A model generated the notes under the pieces. That model did no database searches. It was given only the letters and a program-made list of their open reading frames with translations, and was not told where the DNA came from. From the NCBI GenBank assembly GCA_005408345.1, contig SEMN01000162.1:310001-374000 (forward strand): a stretch of DNA of 64,000 bases. The letters are read 5' to 3'. Position numbers and translations under genes: made by a program. This stretch comes from Macquaria australasica (lineage: Eukaryota > Chordata > Actinopteri > Centrarchiformes > Percichthyidae). Within the stretch, counting starts at the first letter, position 1. Every line of letters begins with the position of its first letter. Positions 62,860 to 64,000 of this stretch are shown in pieces.

Positions 62860-64000
62860 AATCCACTTCAGTTGTTCAGTTTTAAGGTAGCAGGTTGGCA
62901 CCAGCAAGTCTCCAGATGTGAATAGCATATTGCAAAGCGTCATATCATTCGTGTCCCAGCCTGTGTTCGTGGATGCACGTTTGTATAGGTTTCCATTTTG
63001 AGTGCGAGTGCAGTCATGCTCGAGTTTGCTTGCATGTGTGTGAGCGTGATGGTGTATCAGGGAGTAAATCTGGAGTCTGCCATGCTGTGACTGACTCTGT
63101 CATTAATTATAGTCCCCCCACCCCCACACACACACACGCTGATGACCCGGTGAGAATATCATGGTTTACAACAGCTTGGAGCTCTGGGTACCAAACAAAA
63201 GACAAGTGCTTGGTACCCATCGCTCAACCCTCCATGGACATGGATGCACAGAGGGAGGTTCTAGCTAGGAGGCTTCTAGGGAGCAGGAAAAGAGAGAAAG
63301 AGCGGCAGAAAGAGCGAGGGAGCGGGAGAAAGTGCTAAATAGTGTGTGACTCTGGAAGGCGCTGCTGTTTGATTAGGTTCCACCACCTGTCTGATGTACT
63401 ATAGCATGTGCCAGGCATATGCACTGCGGCATAGCCGGTGTCCTCGTGATAACAAATGAAGGTGAATTCAATCAGTGAGTCAGGCTGGCTGTTGGACTGA
63501 TCTGTACAGTGAAGGAGGAGGTGAGAGATTTTGAAGGCTGAAAGCAATATTGAATTTGCAGACATTTGTTTACTATGACTACTTGACCATTTTTATGCCA
63601 AATACACTGGATGTGTTTACTGTGTTGCATTCAAAGCAGGAATTACATGGGTCTTTGTTTACGTGCAAGCAGTCATTCATTTGTGGATGTTAAAGGACTC
63701 CGTTTACAGGGAGTGAAGTAAATTGAAAAGCACTGACAAGTGGTTTCAGCCTCTCAGATCATGTTAGCATTGCAGCAGAAAACACATGCATCAAACAGCT
63801 GTGCTTAGGAATAGCCATGCTGGGAGAAGGTGCTCCTGTGACGCATCACTGCTTTTTTTTCTTCCTACATCCAGAAATACCTCATGTTATTCATTAGTGT
63901 TTGATTATGAAATCATGTCTTTGCAAACGTACAGATCTGTCACCTCAATACAGTAAAGTGGATCTTGGAGGATGTACATATATATTCATATATTTAGACA
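62860..64000. other. Unassigned intergenic sequence to window end
   Basis: Contains a short CCCCCACCCCCACACACAC stretch (63114-63136) and an AGAGAAAG-rich patch (63285-63335). No gene seen. Confidence 0.45.

Overview
This is eukaryotic, almost certainly teleost (probably percomorph) genomic DNA. It has AT-rich non-coding sequence, long (GT)n microsatellites, fish-type LINE tails and MITE-like repeats. Its split genes have GT-AG introns of about 80 bp to 2.3 kb. There are no operons, CRISPR arrays or prokaryotic genes. Three protein-coding genes fill the first half. The second half, about 33 kb, holds no gene I can support.

Genes. (1) Positions 1-5594, + strand: the 3' part of llgl1 (Lethal giant larvae homologue 1), ten exons ending in a stop, followed by an inferred spliced or long 3' UTR reaching a poly(A) signal near 9762. 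(2) Positions 12822-26293, - strand: a complete flii (Flightless-1: leucine-rich repeats plus gelsolin repeats). I resolved 31 coding exons that sum to 3789 bp and encode 1262 residues, with the phase kept across every junction. (3) Positions 26935-31083, + strand: a complete desi1 (PPPDE-family desumoylating isopeptidase 1), six exons, 168 residues. llgl1 and flii are tail to tail, as in human 17p11.2. flii and desi1 are head to head with only 641 bp between start codons, so they probably share a promoter. The three proteins act separately: cell polarity, actin/transcription cofactor, and SUMO/ubiquitin deconjugation.

Positions 31.2-64 kb: a gene-poor stretch of repeats. It holds an inverted-terminal-repeat MITE (34.3 kb), several copies of an abundant fish MITE (39.2, 43.4 and 59.9 kb), and a second MITE family with one copy split by a 5'-truncated LINE (55.4-56.5 kb). 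It also holds LINE 3' ends (51.7 and 53.5-54.1 kb), a decayed hAT-like transposase tail (41.6 kb), a tRNA-SINE remnant (49.9 kb) and microsatellites. A few non-repetitive patches rich in homeodomain- or POU-like motifs look like candidate conserved non-coding elements, but this cannot be proved from one sequence.

The most unusual observations are: a near-identical inverted copy of flii exon 19 inside a downstream flii intron, with its splice sites kept; a perfect 44-bp palindrome at 10.1 kb; a 113-nt imperfect hairpin at 61.0 kb; and a (TG)28 tract 8 bp from a weak flii splice donor. I did not find a convincing novel biological system.
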